Source: Diadema setosum (lineage: Eukaryota; Echinodermata; Echinoidea; Diadematoida; Diadematidae). Taken from it: DNA of 64,000 nucleotides. The stretch lies in assembly GCA_033980235.1 (NCBI GenBank), contig CM067059.1, positions 10,550,309 through 10,614,308 of the forward strand, written 5' to 3'. The stretch's first letter is position 1. Every line of letters begins with the position of its first letter. This document shows, piece by piece, positions 35,853 to 47,781 of this stretch. The translations under genes and the position numbers were made by a program. The notes under the pieces were generated by a model, which saw only the letters and a list, made by a program, of their open reading frames with translations, was not told where the DNA came from and ran no database searches.

Positions 35853-37079
35853 TAGATTAACCTCTATGCAGAGTTCTGCTGCAGTAATGTAAACATTAGC
35901 AATGATGTCAAATTCCTCGTACAGACGCAATAAAGTGAAAGCAGTGATTAATTATTTTGAACATTCATAAAAAGAAGACAGAAAGATAGAAGAGAAAGGG
36001 GAACAGAGAGGAGAGAGAAAGAGAGAGAGAGAGAATTGTGTAAAGTCCACGTTGTAAAACAATCAGGTGATACAATGCTCTCCCTACATCAGTGTACATT
36101 GTACAGCGGTCAGGTGTCCTGGGTTATTACCTTACTCCATACAAACTAATTTTGTACTCATCGTAGTGTGCACGGGTACCCACTGATCCACTTATTCGCA
36201 TCAGCGCATCCATTACGTGTATACAGCCACCACGTAGCAAACTGACTCACACGTGCGCATGAAATTGACCCTCACCGCGAACTGGTGAACGTCACAGGCA
36301 AACGGGCTGTCGGCGTCAGTATCAAACTCACATTGCTTATGACATTCCACCCGTTTCAGTGGCAACACGCCAATTTGTGTCCCACAATGTTTTCTTCTGG
36401 ACTTGCTGCCATCATTATAAAGTGAGTGGGCGCATAGACAAGAAGACATTCACGTACAACTGTGCAAGCTCAACAAAAATGACAAGAAAATTATCTCGAA
36501 CCCAACTGCTCATGCCATAAACATCCTTTATTATTGACACACATTTATCACTTATGAGTCCCACTGTTTTGGAGATGAAATATGATCTGAATGTTTGTTG
36601 TTGTTGTTGCCACTGTTGCTTGCTTTATCACTGACGTTGACCTTGAAAAATACTGTTAGTCATGAACACCTATGGCCCAGTTTTGAGCATTCATTATTAG
36701 ACAATTTGTAAAAAGGATAGAAACAACAGTGTCAGAGATTTTATCTCACTGATCAAATCTAAAAACTAAACTTAACTATGCATCATTATTGATTGAATAC
36801 TTGTCAATCCACTGTACTAACATTACAACTGTCTCAAACACCGAATGATGATTCACTTATCGATCTATTTTCTTTTTGTCAATTGCTTTATAGCACCCAA
36901 TGCTCATACTACCACCCCCCCCCCCCTCCCCTTGGAAGGTTCCCTGGAATCACAAATCTATTAATGGCTTTTAATTAAGATCTCGGCTTCAAAGGGGTAT
37001 ACCTACTGATTTATGAAGTCAAGGATGTCATCAGATCCAAGGAAAGGCCCATTCACATTCAGAAGTTATTGGGCTTTAA
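33264..37079. other. Intronic stretch with simple repeats
   Basis: TG array at about 33549-33570, C runs near 33860-33873 and 36906-36916, a G run at 34017-34029, a CA array at 35814-35850 and a GA-rich tract near 36010-36034. No exon recognised. Confidence 0.45.
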
Positions 37080-37456
37080 AGGGATTGTATAGTTTTGGTT
37101 GTGACCTAATTTCAGGTTTATAACATTTTTTGGTGAGATAATGAGAAACCTCTTATGAAATATGAATGATCATGTAATTACATGAGGAATTCAACATTTA
37201 TTTGATGAAAATCGGTTTTGAAATAGCTGAGATATCCAAAACAGAGCTAGTAGTAAAGTGTGGGACCCACACTTTATTACGATCGCTTTGTTTTACTTTA
37301 TTTTTGGATGTTTCAGTCATTCCAAACCTGATTTTCATCAAATAAACTTTGAATTCCTCTTAAAATGGCATGCTCTATATTCCATAAGTGTTCTCTTGGT
37401 ATCTCGCAAAAAGTTAAAAGCCCAATTCTCATCTCCACCAATACTGTACTATCCCT
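37080..37456. mobile_element. TTAA MITE, family B copy 1
   Basis: TTAA (37076-37079) then AGGGATTGTATAGTTTTGG on the left; CAATACTGTACTATCCCT then TTAA (37457-37460) on the right. The arms are inverted over most of the length: GAATTCAACATTTATTTGATGAAAATCGG pairs with its counterpart around 37330-37360. It has a central palindrome GTGTGGGACCCACAC and no coding capacity. A second copy is at 38250-38631 in the opposite orientation, and a CA array (37473-37521) follows closely. Confidence 0.9.
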
Positions 37457-37472
37457 TTAATCTTGGATCGTG

Positions 37473-37521
<49 letters not shown>
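37473..37521. repeat. (CA)n microsatellite, about 24 units
   Basis: An uninterrupted AC/CA dinucleotide array, the longest in the window, just outside the right TTAA of the neighbouring MITE. Confidence 0.98.
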
Positions 37522-37525
<4 letters not shown>

Positions 37526-38249
37526 TCTATTTTACTCACTGAAATTCACACTTGGCTGCATGTGAAGCACATTTATCTCTGAACAGCATGGAACATGAAC
37601 TCAAGCATCCTACACTGGGCTTTGAAGCAGCAAGCTGAACCACAAGTGGAAAAAAAAAAATCTATTTTGTTTTTGCGTGCCATCACTCACACTGCGCAAT
37701 GTAAATTACAGTTTGGGTTTTTTTTAAAAATTGATACGGACTGACTTTTTTGCATAATGATGCTTTTTTGCAAAAGTTAATGATTACAAAAGATTATTGT
37801 AGAAGTTTTGTTTTTGCCTCAAATTGCAAAAACTTGACTTTTGAAAACTGATTTTTGGGGTGAATGTGTATTGCGCTTTGAGTAACATCATTACTTCAGT
37901 AAATGCTGAATTGATTTTCATGATGTCTCTATTGATGTCTCTGCTATCAAATTTCTGCAGTAAGTGTTCTTGATTCTAATTTTGATCATCTTTTTTCTAT
38001 ACTTGTCTTGTAGATTATGTAACATTGTAACTACTGATGGAAAAGCCTTACTTATAATAGTTTGGTTTGGTTTCTTTCTACGTATTAAAATCCACAATAT
38101 ATATACTATCATAACTGAAGTAAAATTTACACAAAATTTACACCCTAAATTATTATCATAGACTGCTAGATTGTGTGAATGTGATTTCAACAAACTCCCA
38201 ATGCAGGGAATATATACATTGCATTTCACTGACCTCGGTAACATCTTAA
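37522..38249. other. AT-rich spacer between two MITE copies
   Basis: About 730 bp of AT-rich sequence with T and A runs. No gene; the long minus-strand frame that starts in the right MITE runs into this spacer by chance. Confidence 0.5.
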
Positions 38250-38631
38250 AGGGATGGTACAGTATTGGTGGAGATAAGAATTGGGCTTTTAACTTTTTGC
38301 GAGATACCAAGAAAACACTTCTGATATAGCACAGAGCATACCATTTTAAGAGGAATTCAAAGTTTATTTGATGAAAATCGGGTATGGAATGACTGAAACA
38401 TCCCAAAACAAAGTAAAACAAAGCGATCGTAATAAAGTGTGGGTCCCACACTTAATTAGAATCACTCTTTTTGGGATATCTTAGCCATTTTAAAACCAAT
38501 TTTCATCAAATAAACGTTCAATTCCTCATAGAGTTACATGCTCTTTCATATTTTATAAGAGGTTTCTCAATATTTTATCAAAAAATGTTAGAAACCTGAA
38601 ATTAGGTCTCAACCAAAACTGTACGATCCCT
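38250..38631. mobile_element. TTAA MITE, family B copy 2 (inverted)
   Basis: TTAA (38246-38249), then AGGGATGGTACAGTATTGG; right end AAAACTGTACGATCCCT, then TTAA (38632-38635). It aligns along its whole length with the reverse complement of 37080-37456, including the central GTGTGGGTCCCACAC. About 1.2 kb separates the two copies, so together they make a large inverted pair. Confidence 0.9.
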
Positions 38632-38635
38632 TTAA

Positions 38636-41168
38636 ATGAGCATTTCGTCATCGCCACACACTTCATTTATGCATGCACCGAGCCAGCTACTACTACTACA
38701 ACACATAGGCCAATTAATACATACACAATGCAAGACAGCCCTAAGTAAGTTCTTGTAAGCTCTTCCCCCTTGATTATGTGCACAGGCCAGTAATTAAAGC
38801 GGCCTCGATCAACCTATAGAATCTGTCCTCTATGGCGGAGCACTCCTCGCTTGGCAGATGTCACGGCGCAAGCTGCGTTTCTGTCTGCAAATCTGGTCTT
38901 CTAGCTAAATCACTTAGTCTCCTTCACCAGACCAACTTGCATAGCACACGTTACCAAGAAGATAACATTACTAGCTTAAAACAAGTAGTGCAATCATTTC
39001 TAATATGTATATGTCAGGCTGTCTACACTTGTGCGATCTCTATTTCACATATAAATCTTATTAGGATTGAATATTGATTAAGGGTGTAAACTATATGGTG
39101 GACCAATACTGTCATTTGCAGCACCAAAATACAGTCTAGGTCAAGAGCATAAATCTATGCCATGAGGCTTTCTACTTGGAAAGGAGGGTCAAGACCTGTA
39201 GGTATTGGGCTCATATTTATTGTAGTCATATCTTGTCTCCCTCAATCACAACACACAGGTCTATTTGTAAGTGTGTCTGATCTCCTGTAAGCTTATCACA
39301 GGACTGTATTGCTGATGTTCACTGAAAGTGAAAGACACAATCAATGTATAGTTTACATGTTGATCGCATACCTGTCAACTTTGAAGTCCAACAAATAAAC
39401 GTATGAAGAAATGACAGTATGATCGATCAAAAAAAAAAAAAACCCCAAAAAAACAATACTTGTGATACATAATTTTTCACTTTTGATGGATGTTTGTAAC
39501 CATAGAAACACAAGGCTGACTGGAGCTCCATATCACAAGACACAAATGGTCCTACGAAGTATGAACAGTTGGCAGGTACAAGTATTAATCACTGGTATCA
39601 ATGAAGGAGCCCTTCTGCAATGGCTTGTCACCAAGATTTCTTATCTAATACACACAATCAATGCTATGTCGGTGCACTGTGCTGCTTCCTTCTCAATCAT
39701 CAAAAATGATTTTGAATATAATCAGTGGTGATTTTTGCTGGTCAACGTGAGCTCAAGAGCAAGATTTTTTCTTCCAATCTATCACTTTAGCTGTGGTGAT
39801 CCATACATGAAATTTGAATTGCACAGGTTACAAAATTATTACCTCCTCGTCTACAAACTGATTACATGTGTACGAATAACGAGCATATGTGCGATATATT
39901 CACTCATTGCATGTGGTGCCGCATCTGATGCTCTTCACTTCTCATGACATTATTTGTACATACAAGTTATTGTAAAATGCGGCCATTGGAAGCGACTGAT
40001 ATCTTGATTTTGGAAATCTTGATTCCCCACCCCCCCCCCCCCCCACAAAATTCTGTATGATAGATAAACACAGGTGCAGAAAGAAATTTTGCCCAACAGA
40101 ATCCAGTTATGAAGCATTGTTTACTTGGAAACAAAGGTCAGACCTCTTGGCATTTGGTTGGTGGGATGCTTTTTTTTTTTTCTCCTTTTTCTCCCCCTCT
40201 CTCTATCTCTACTGCAATAGCTATTCTCTGGTGTGTGCACTGAAGGACTGAATTTTGCCAACTGTAAATATTGTATGAAGATGCAGTGAATATTTGCCCT
40301 GGAATTTTGTTCTACAATTTGATGTGAGATTTTACTGTAACTATTGCTATACACACCACAGTAGGCTTGAAACTGATGCCTTCTGTCAGGACAATTACAT
40401 ACTACAAAACAACCTCCAATTTCTGCTGGTGAAAGAAATAAAAAAAAAACAAAACACACCAACATGCACAGAAAAACCTGAAACATTACACCGACCTACA
40501 CAGTAGACCAAGGGCACGGAATGGTAATAGTAACCATGAACTCCTCTTCCTTACTCCGACTGCATGCCACAGTAGTTTCTATACATCTCCCTAGCGCTGC
40601 CGATTGGAAACATTCTGCACATACCCCCGCGAGGGCCTTCTCCAGAATTTTCAAGAATTTGATCCGGACGCACAAGTTCCTCGCCCTGCCAACCAACTGA
40701 ACATCTCACCGCATTCTAATTCATTCTATTCTGACAAGAGCATCATCTCTTGCTGTATAGGATTGGAGGCTAGTGTGGGAGAGTTGGGATTTGCAGTCAT
40801 CTCATACAACATACCCCTTTTTATACAAGCACGAACAGTCGGATCAGAATATGTGATTTTCCTGGTACAGTGTATCACATCGCAATTTGCTATGATGCAT
40901 TTTTCATACCACTTAGCACACAAACTATCTTTGAACATGTGTAGCAGTTTTCTCCCATAGATGTGTATGGGATACCATTTGAAATGGTATTCATCAGTTG
41001 AAATTACTAATTAAATTCAAGTTGGAGAATAATTCCTTGTGGATACACGCACAATAGACCACTTCTGCAACATACTGTCAAAGTGGAAATTTCTGTGGTG
41101 TGGAAATTTTAGCACATATCGTGTGACCCATTCCACAAAGATGGAATAGGTTTGGAAGTGCTCTTTAA
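38636..41168. other. Intronic stretch, nothing firmly recognised
   Basis: C runs near 40029-40044 and a T run at about 40170-40180. Open frames are short and without family motifs. Confidence 0.45.
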
Positions 41169-41778
41169 AGAGGAAATCCAGTCCAAATATAAAGTTAGTC
41201 TGATAAGAAAGAGTAAAATATTACGAGTTCAACAGTAAAAGTTTGATCAAAATCGGACGAAAATAAGGAAGTTATGAAATTTTGAAGTTTCGCAAATTTT
41301 TGAGGGAACAGTTCTTGAACGGTCAATATGAATATGCAAATGGCAAAAGTGAGCATGTCATCCCCTCATAACATGCCATATAGTTTGTACATAAAATTTT
41401 TTAATTTCCCGTTTTTCATTCAAACGCAATTATGCCTGAGGCTCAAATCCTGATATATATCTAACTGATCACTACTCTGAAGTTATTCAACCAGGAATAA
41501 CATCATGTTTCAGACTTCAATGACAGAAACATTGAATTTTCGTCATTTCTTGCACACAATCAATGGAAAATTGTGAGGTTATGACATGGACATGGTCAGC
41601 TCACTTATTTGCATATTCATATCCACTGTACAAGAACTGTTTTGCAGAAATTAGCAAAACTTAAAAATTTGATAACTTCCTTATTTTTCATCCGATTTCA
41701 GTCAAATATTTAGTGTTGAACTCATAAGATTTTACTCTTTTTTATCAGATTAACTTATTCTTGGACCGGATTTCCCCT
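41169..41778. mobile_element. TTAA-type MITE, 610 bp, long inverted arms
   Basis: The left border is TTAA then AGAGGAAATCCAGTCC; the right is GGACCGGATTTCCCCT then TCAA, a decayed TTAA. The arms pair over at least 180 bp, for example AAATAAGGAAGTTATGAAAT with its inverted partner near 41670, and TGAATATGCAAATG with CATTTGCATATTCA-type sequence. The ATGCAAAT/ATTTGCAT octamer is present in both arms. Non-coding. Confidence 0.85.
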
Positions 41779-42407
41779 TCAAAGTGTGGAAGCAATCTCG
41801 AAGATGAAGATAGTGCACATAACATTCCCATATGAATTTCAATACTTATTACCACACGCCTGAAAGATGCAGTCAGAATGGAATAATCGCAAATTAAAAA
41901 TGTGCTTTAAATATTGGATATTAGAAAGGATTAATACATTGTATATCAAAATTGATGTGTGCATACTACTGCTACACCTCATGTCATCCACAGAGTAAAG
42001 TTTGTGGGAAGATGAGCAAGATTGCAAGGACTTGCTAATTAGCTGTGTGTCTGTCTTTGTAGTAGTGTCTGTGTACACTTCAAAACTCACACACCATCTC
42101 TGTACAAACAATTTTGAATAGTCCCACACTTGCATTTCATAAGCTGCGATATCATGAACAATTTCTTTCTGCAGGAAACAGTAGAATGTCAATGAAAGCC
42201 ACTCTCTTTACACTTTCTGCCATAAATGAAAATAATTGAAAATGAAAATAATTAAAAATTGACACAATGTAGAGGAGATCGAGGTCTACAATGTGATACC
42301 AATAATTCAATACCCCCCAAAATTGTGATAATGGCCTTCTAGTTCTCATCCGACAATATGGAAATGAAGTACATTGAGAAAATGATGATATTTGTTACTT
42401 TCTTTAC
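41779..42407. other. Intronic stretch directly 3' of the HRD exon
   Basis: AT-rich, no element recognised. The activation-loop exon would be expected downstream on the minus strand, but is not visible here. Confidence 0.5.
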
Positions 42408-42511
42408 CTTGATGTCTCGATGCATCTTCCCAAGAGAATGCATGTAGGCAAGTCCTGTCAGGGTTTGCTGGCAGACATATGCAATCTGTTTCTCTTCGAG
42501 CGGACCAGTCA
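42408..42511 (-). CDS. MAP4K3/5: MAP4K3/5-like kinase, alpha-E helix and catalytic HRD loop
   Basis: A 104-bp exon between a CTGTGTAACAG acceptor and an AAG|GTAAAG donor. After two bases that complete a Val codon it encodes [17 protein letters not shown], then [17 protein letters not shown]. This is kinase subdomains V-VIB, and HRD contains the catalytic base Asp. The TGPL-x-E/x-QIAYV start and GKMHRDIK end coincide with the exon borders of vertebrate MAP4K3/5. The next exon should begin GANILLTD. The upstream exon (glycine-rich loop, Lys, hinge) was not found between here and the window end, so it is probably beyond 64000. Confidence 0.92.
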
Positions 42512-42760
42512 CTGTTACACAGAGAGAAATAAAAAGCAAAAAAAGCGATTAACAACGATACTAATTATTACAATCTTACCTACCATAAAAGCTGTTATTT
42601 TCGCCAGGATTTCAATTTCACAAATTCTACCAATCACTGCAAAATTTTACCAATCGCTGCAAATTTAACAACATGCAAAAATATGGGCACTTAATTTTGA
42701 TCGCATATACGGACAGATATTAGTGCACTTTAGCTTTGGTGTAAAATCGTAACGACAAAA

Positions 42761-42804
42761 TCACACACACACACACACACACAATCACACACACACACAC
42801 ACAC
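42761..42804. repeat. (CA)n microsatellite, interrupted
   Basis: Two CA arrays separated by a single ATC interruption, within the intron upstream of the HRD exon. Confidence 0.97.
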
Positions 42805-43965
42805 AGAATGTCTGTGTGACCTCCTCGTTCGTGAAAATATCTGTATGCAAAAATAACAGCTTTAACAGATCTCAGAAGACACATGCATACAGCATTTACC
42901 AACCACTGCCACCCATTAAGCCCTCAAAACCACATACTACATATCTGTGGTTTGGTGTTGTATCTTCCATTACAGTATGATTTTTTTTTTTTTTCGCTTC
43001 TAGTATTCATTATCAAGTGTTTCAGATGGTAAGACCAACTGGAAGAGTTGCAAAATGGACCAAGTGCCATTTGTAAACATTTTAAAGTAAGTCCATTATG
43101 AGACAGAGCAAAATAAAACCTTTCCAGTAATAATCTCACTTGTAACATAACACAGAATATTTATAGTTATGATTAAAAAATATCCCATATTTTCTTATTG
43201 TTTTTTGTCTTGTTTCTAAGCAGTTTTAATGGCGAATATCTCAACTTAGCAAGAATGGAGTTAGCTCATTTTGCGATCGAACTTTTCAAATATACTCTTT
43301 CAGTAAAACCCTTTATTGCATATTGTTTCCACAACGCAATTGCCAAAATCCTCTCAGCTGCTACATTTACAACTGATCCTCAAATTGGCGTCTATTTTTT
43401 TTTTTCGGGGGGGGGGGGGGGAGGTTCTTTCTAGAGTTTGTACAGATTGATTATGAATTCAACCAGAGCCATTTAATCTTTCTCCAGTGCAAGATATACA
43501 GTGCAACTCAGAGGTGCCAATTTAATGACAAGATGCTAAATTTTGCAACAATATTCCCCAGAGGCTTGATGCATTAAATGGCAGCACGTGTAGATCATAA
43601 AGCAGTGCGAAGGAGCACTTTCTGGTCTATCGAGTACGGTCAGGCGGTGCATCTGTAACCAGAATGGGATGTGATCCGTATGCCAAAGAGCACATATCCC
43701 AACTCATGGACGTCATAAACAATTGAATAGTACATTTGTCTGGCATTCGCTACAAAAGGCACACGGCAGCCAGGCTGATATTTCCATTTTTGCAAAACTG
43801 CAGTGAAATCAATGAATGATCTTCAGTGTCCTACTGGTGATAATCCCCATAGAACGCTCAGATCTACAATATTTCCACAGAAAATGAGCACACATTTATA
43901 AAAACAAGACAGTTAGTGGAATGGAGACTACGTGAGACTAGACTCGGAATTTGTCAAGACTGACA
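42805..43965. other. Intronic stretch with T-run/G-run junction
   Basis: T tract at 43395-43405 and G tract at 43407-43421, adjoining. No exon for the kinase N-lobe seen. Confidence 0.45.
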
Positions 43966-46449
43966 AATTAGGTGATCCGAATTTTTTATAATCAATGATT
44001 CGAGTCCTGATCGCAATAGGCATGACCATATAGGTTTCATCTGTGTTTAGAGACATTGGCCGTGTGATATTTGGATTCTCATTTAGAAAAGAGAGTCAAG
44101 GGTCTGCCATCTTTGGTACCAAATTCGGTATACACTATAACGAAGATACAGAATGAAGTATATTTGACCATTGACCAAACTTTGCACAGCCAAGATGGCA
44201 TCTGAGCAAAAAGTGGTTATTTTGTGAAATGATTCTTGTAACATGGTCTTTGCGTGTGCAAAATATGGGAAAGATAGGACATGTATTCACCAAGATACAG
44301 GATGAAACATTTATGACCTTTGACCCTAATTTACATACCCAAGATGGCATCTGATCAAGTAGTTCTTACTTTATGAAATAATGTACGTGACATGAACTAC
44401 ACATGTGCAAAATATGGGGACAATAGGGGCTTTTTTTGTTGAGTTATTGCAAAGAAAGTTGCAGAAAGAAAGAAATATCTCAATACATCAAAGATAAGTT
44501 TGATTTCAACCAAGTTTTTTTGATGTGATCTCGGCGTCGTATGAAAAATTTGAGAAAAAAATTGACGATAGCCCAAAGTCTCAGCTACAACATATTAAAA
44601 TCTGGGAGAAATTCACCGAAGAGTAAGTGAACTAGTGCTCAATAAAGACCGTCATGTCAATTTTCATTTCCAGAAAAATTCCCTCCCATAGAGATAACAC
44701 GTAAACTGGTTAAATTTGACAAGGTTACATTATATCCATTTTCACGAGGTGAAGACATCATCCAATTAAAATTTTGATTAACAAAACTTAAAGAGTGTTA
44801 AAATGGCTACAACATACTAAAATCTGGAAGAAATTCACCGAAGGGTAAGTGAGCTAGTCGTCGATAAAGACAATCATGTCAATTTTCACATCTAGAAAAA
44901 TTCCCTCCCATAGAGATAACACGTTATAACGAAGATACAGGGAGAAGTACATATGACCTTTGACCCCACTTTGCACAGACAAGATGGCCTCTGAGCCAAA
45001 AATAGTTATTTTGTGAAATGATCCTTATAACATGGTCTTTACCTGTGCAAAATATGGGAAAGATAGGACATGCATTTACCAAGATACAGGATGAAACATT
45101 TATGACCTCTGACCCTAATTTATAAACCCAAGATGGTGTCTGATCAAGTAGATGTAATTTTGTGAAATAATGTACGTGACATGAACTAAATATATTATGT
45201 GTAAAATATGGTGGTGATAGGGTATGTTTTTCTTGAGTTATTGCAAAGAAAGTTGCATAAAGAAAGACATATTTCAATACATCGAAGATAAGCTTTAATT
45301 TCAACCACGTTTTTTGACGTGATCCCGACAGTGTATAAAAATAAAAAGGCAAACATATGATTGCGCAAAGTCTCAGCTACAACATTCAAAATCTCGCAGA
45401 AATTCACCGAAGGGTAAGTGAGCTAGTGCTCGATAAAGACAATCATGTCAATTTTCACACCTAGAAAAATTCCCTCCCATAGAGATAACACGTCATAACG
45501 AAGATACAGGAAGAAGTACATATGACCTTTGACCCCACTTTGCACAGACAAGATGGCCTCTGAGCCAAAAATAGTTATTTTGTGAAATGATCCTTATAAC
45601 ATGGTCTTTACCTGTGCAAAATATGGGAAAGATAGGACATGTATTTACCAAGATACAGGATGAAACATTTATGACCTCTGACCCTAATTTACATACCCAA
45701 GATGGTGTCTGATCAAGTAGATGTTATTTTGTGAAATAATGTACGTGACATGAACTAAATATGTGCAAAATATGGCGGTGATAGGGTATGTTTTTCTTGA
45801 GTTATTGCAAAGAAAGTTGCATAAAAAAAGAAATATTTCAATACATCGAAGATAAGCTTTAAAGGGAAGATAAACCCCAAGAACAATGTGGATTGAGTGA
45901 AAGCAGCAACATTAGTAGAACACATCAGTGAAAGTTTGAAGAAAATCGGACAATCGATGCAAAAGTTATGAATTTTTAAAGTTTTGGTGTTGGAACCGCT
46001 GGATGAGGAGACTACTAGAGGTTATGACGTATGAGTGGACTACAATATCAAGAAAATATAAAGAAAATACTACAAAAATCCATTTTTCATGAAAATTACA
46101 AATTCCATCAACTTGATATTGACATATGTTAAGGGTAGCAATTATTCCCCCTGCTTTCTGAAAGCGGTTGGTCCACTGCTCTTCCATAATTCTAGAAAAG
46201 TGAATTTTTGTTGTGTTTTCATATAATGACGTCATAGTGACGTCAGGGTCGACTGATCACTTTGATTTTTGTTCGATTGCCGTCTTTGGGACATGATACA
46301 TATATGGTATGATTGTGACATTGATAGGAAGAGGACTTTCTGAGCTAATCCATACAACTTTTGCGGAGAAAGAAGAAGAAAAAGAAGAAGAACAAAGAAT
46401 CAGTACAGATACAGAAGGTGATCCGAGAGGATACTCGGATCACCTAATT
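43966..46449 (+). mobile_element. HINE-like element, 2.5 kb, AGGTGATCCGA ends
   Basis: AATTAGGTGATCCGA at 43966-43980 is exactly mirrored by TCGGATCACCTAATT at 46435-46449. The right end folds into a hairpin with AGGTGATCCGA at about 46416, and the left end is preceded by a partly complementary CGGAATTTGTC. The core consists of large direct repeats whose starts (ATAACGAAGATACAG) lie at about 44137, 44926 and 45495. Each has TGACCTTTGACC and CAAGATGGC(C/A)TCTGA blocks. A (GAA)n tract at about 46370-46395 precedes the terminal hairpin. It has the same plan as the elements at 17.0 and 28.6 kb, and no coding capacity. Confidence 0.75.
45863..46243 (+). mobile_element. Truncated TTAA MITE nested in the 2.5-kb element
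   Basis: Starts directly after TTAA at 45859-45862 with AGGGAAGATAAACC. From about 45890 it matches the left arm and centre of the MITE at 4424-4990 (GTAGAACACATCAGTGAAAG, CAATCGATGCAAAAGTTATG). The right arm is missing; the match ends near ATGACGTCATAGTGACGTC. The parallel core repeat at about 45290 reads GCTTTAATTTC at the same point, so the insertion into a TTAA of the older element can be read directly. Confidence 0.8.
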
Positions 46450-47781
46450 AACATGTTTTAGCATAATTGTATGTGCAAAAGCTTCTATTTCAATACACAT
46501 GCGCCATGGCATAGCCAAAACTTACATACAGTAGGGCCTACCTTATAGATATCATGGACTGCTTCCACAAGAATTTGTTCCCACCAGGTCTACAGTGATT
46601 GCTATAGTACACCAATTTGTTGATTCTGAGCATATAACGAGCACATTTATAAGGCTTAGCGGGAAGTGTCATGAACATATGACCAAAACCCTTCCTGAAA
46701 CCTGTTTATAGATATCTCACACAATGAGAAACGGTTCCACGCTCCATCTTATGTCTAACACAAGACTGTCCCTCTTTAATACATGTAGATCTCCATTCTT
46801 TTACCTCGCATCTTACACAGAGCACTGAAATAATACATATTTCAGTGATAGCCAACTGTTCTTTTTTTTTTTTCTCCCCTACCAATCAGGAACACTAATT
46901 TCGTGATGCCATACGGTGCATCACTATTAACATCACATTTGTTATTTTTTTGGGGTGGAGGCTATCGGTAGATATTTCATTAAAATTGACTGGTTTTGAC
47001 CAAAAACTTTCATCTCCTACAGCATTTGATAGCTGGAGTGAAAATGCAGTCCTCTTGTAATAGATGGGCAAAACATTGACCCACATCAATTGTCAGTTCT
47101 CAGTGATTCACTGTTCAGTACATACCAGCATAAGCTCAACTATACATGTATGTAAACACGTTGGGACTAAACATAAGGCCTCATATCTCACCAACTGTTT
47201 ACCCAGTCAAAACCAAAGAATAAAAGGCAAATAAATGTAGAAAAAAAGGTTCTCTGGCACAATAAAAATGTACATTAACTGTGAATTAATTCAAACAAAA
47301 AAACCCATTGTAGAAGAATACTCAGGGATCGTAGGTGGAAGTGCATTTGGTCCTCCACTGGCTAAGATACATTGCACTGTTCTTCTGCAACCCAAGCCAG
47401 CACATACATTTGCTGCAATGCGAGGGGAGGAAAAAATGGCTCACTCAAATTACATTAAAGTCTCAGTCTCTCTCTCCACAGTATAAAAGGTCCTTTCTGC
47501 CGGACACTTTCGAGCTAAAATAAAAATTGCCCGAGGGTTGTCTGACATAAACTCCCTGCGAATGCTCCCGTGACTGCAGCAATAGACGGACGGACGTAAG
47601 TCGGCGGAAACCTATCCGTCCGGAATTGCGGGATATGGTAATTCTAATAACACTCTCGCACAGCAACGCGAGAATAAGGATCGATCATGGACGGGGAACC
47701 AACAACTGCAACTAGACCTGCACTCCCTTTTGAGACCAGGGAATGTGCATCAGCTTCATGCAGGTGCACCAGATGAAAATA
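46450..47781. other. Intronic or flanking stretch, nothing firmly recognised
   Basis: T run at 46862-46873. At 47585-47700 there is a small CpG-richer patch. No kinase N-lobe exon recognised. Confidence 0.4.

Noticed and set aside
37918..38451. Longest open frame (177 codons, minus strand)
   Set aside because: It starts inside the inverted MITE copy and runs into AT-rich spacer. The first residues also recur in the other MITE copy in the opposite direction, so it is repeat-derived, not a gene.
44924..45352. 142-codon minus-strand frame
   Set aside because: It lies in the core repeats of the HINE-like element. A related but broken frame appears in the parallel unit at 44135-44350.
46549..46596. 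Possible kinase exon ending ...VHDIYK before a GTAGGC donor (minus strand)
   Set aside because: DIYK recalls the DIYH end of the expected upstream kinase exon, but the frame ends in phase 0 whereas phase 1 is needed, and the hinge and CGGGSL motif are absent.
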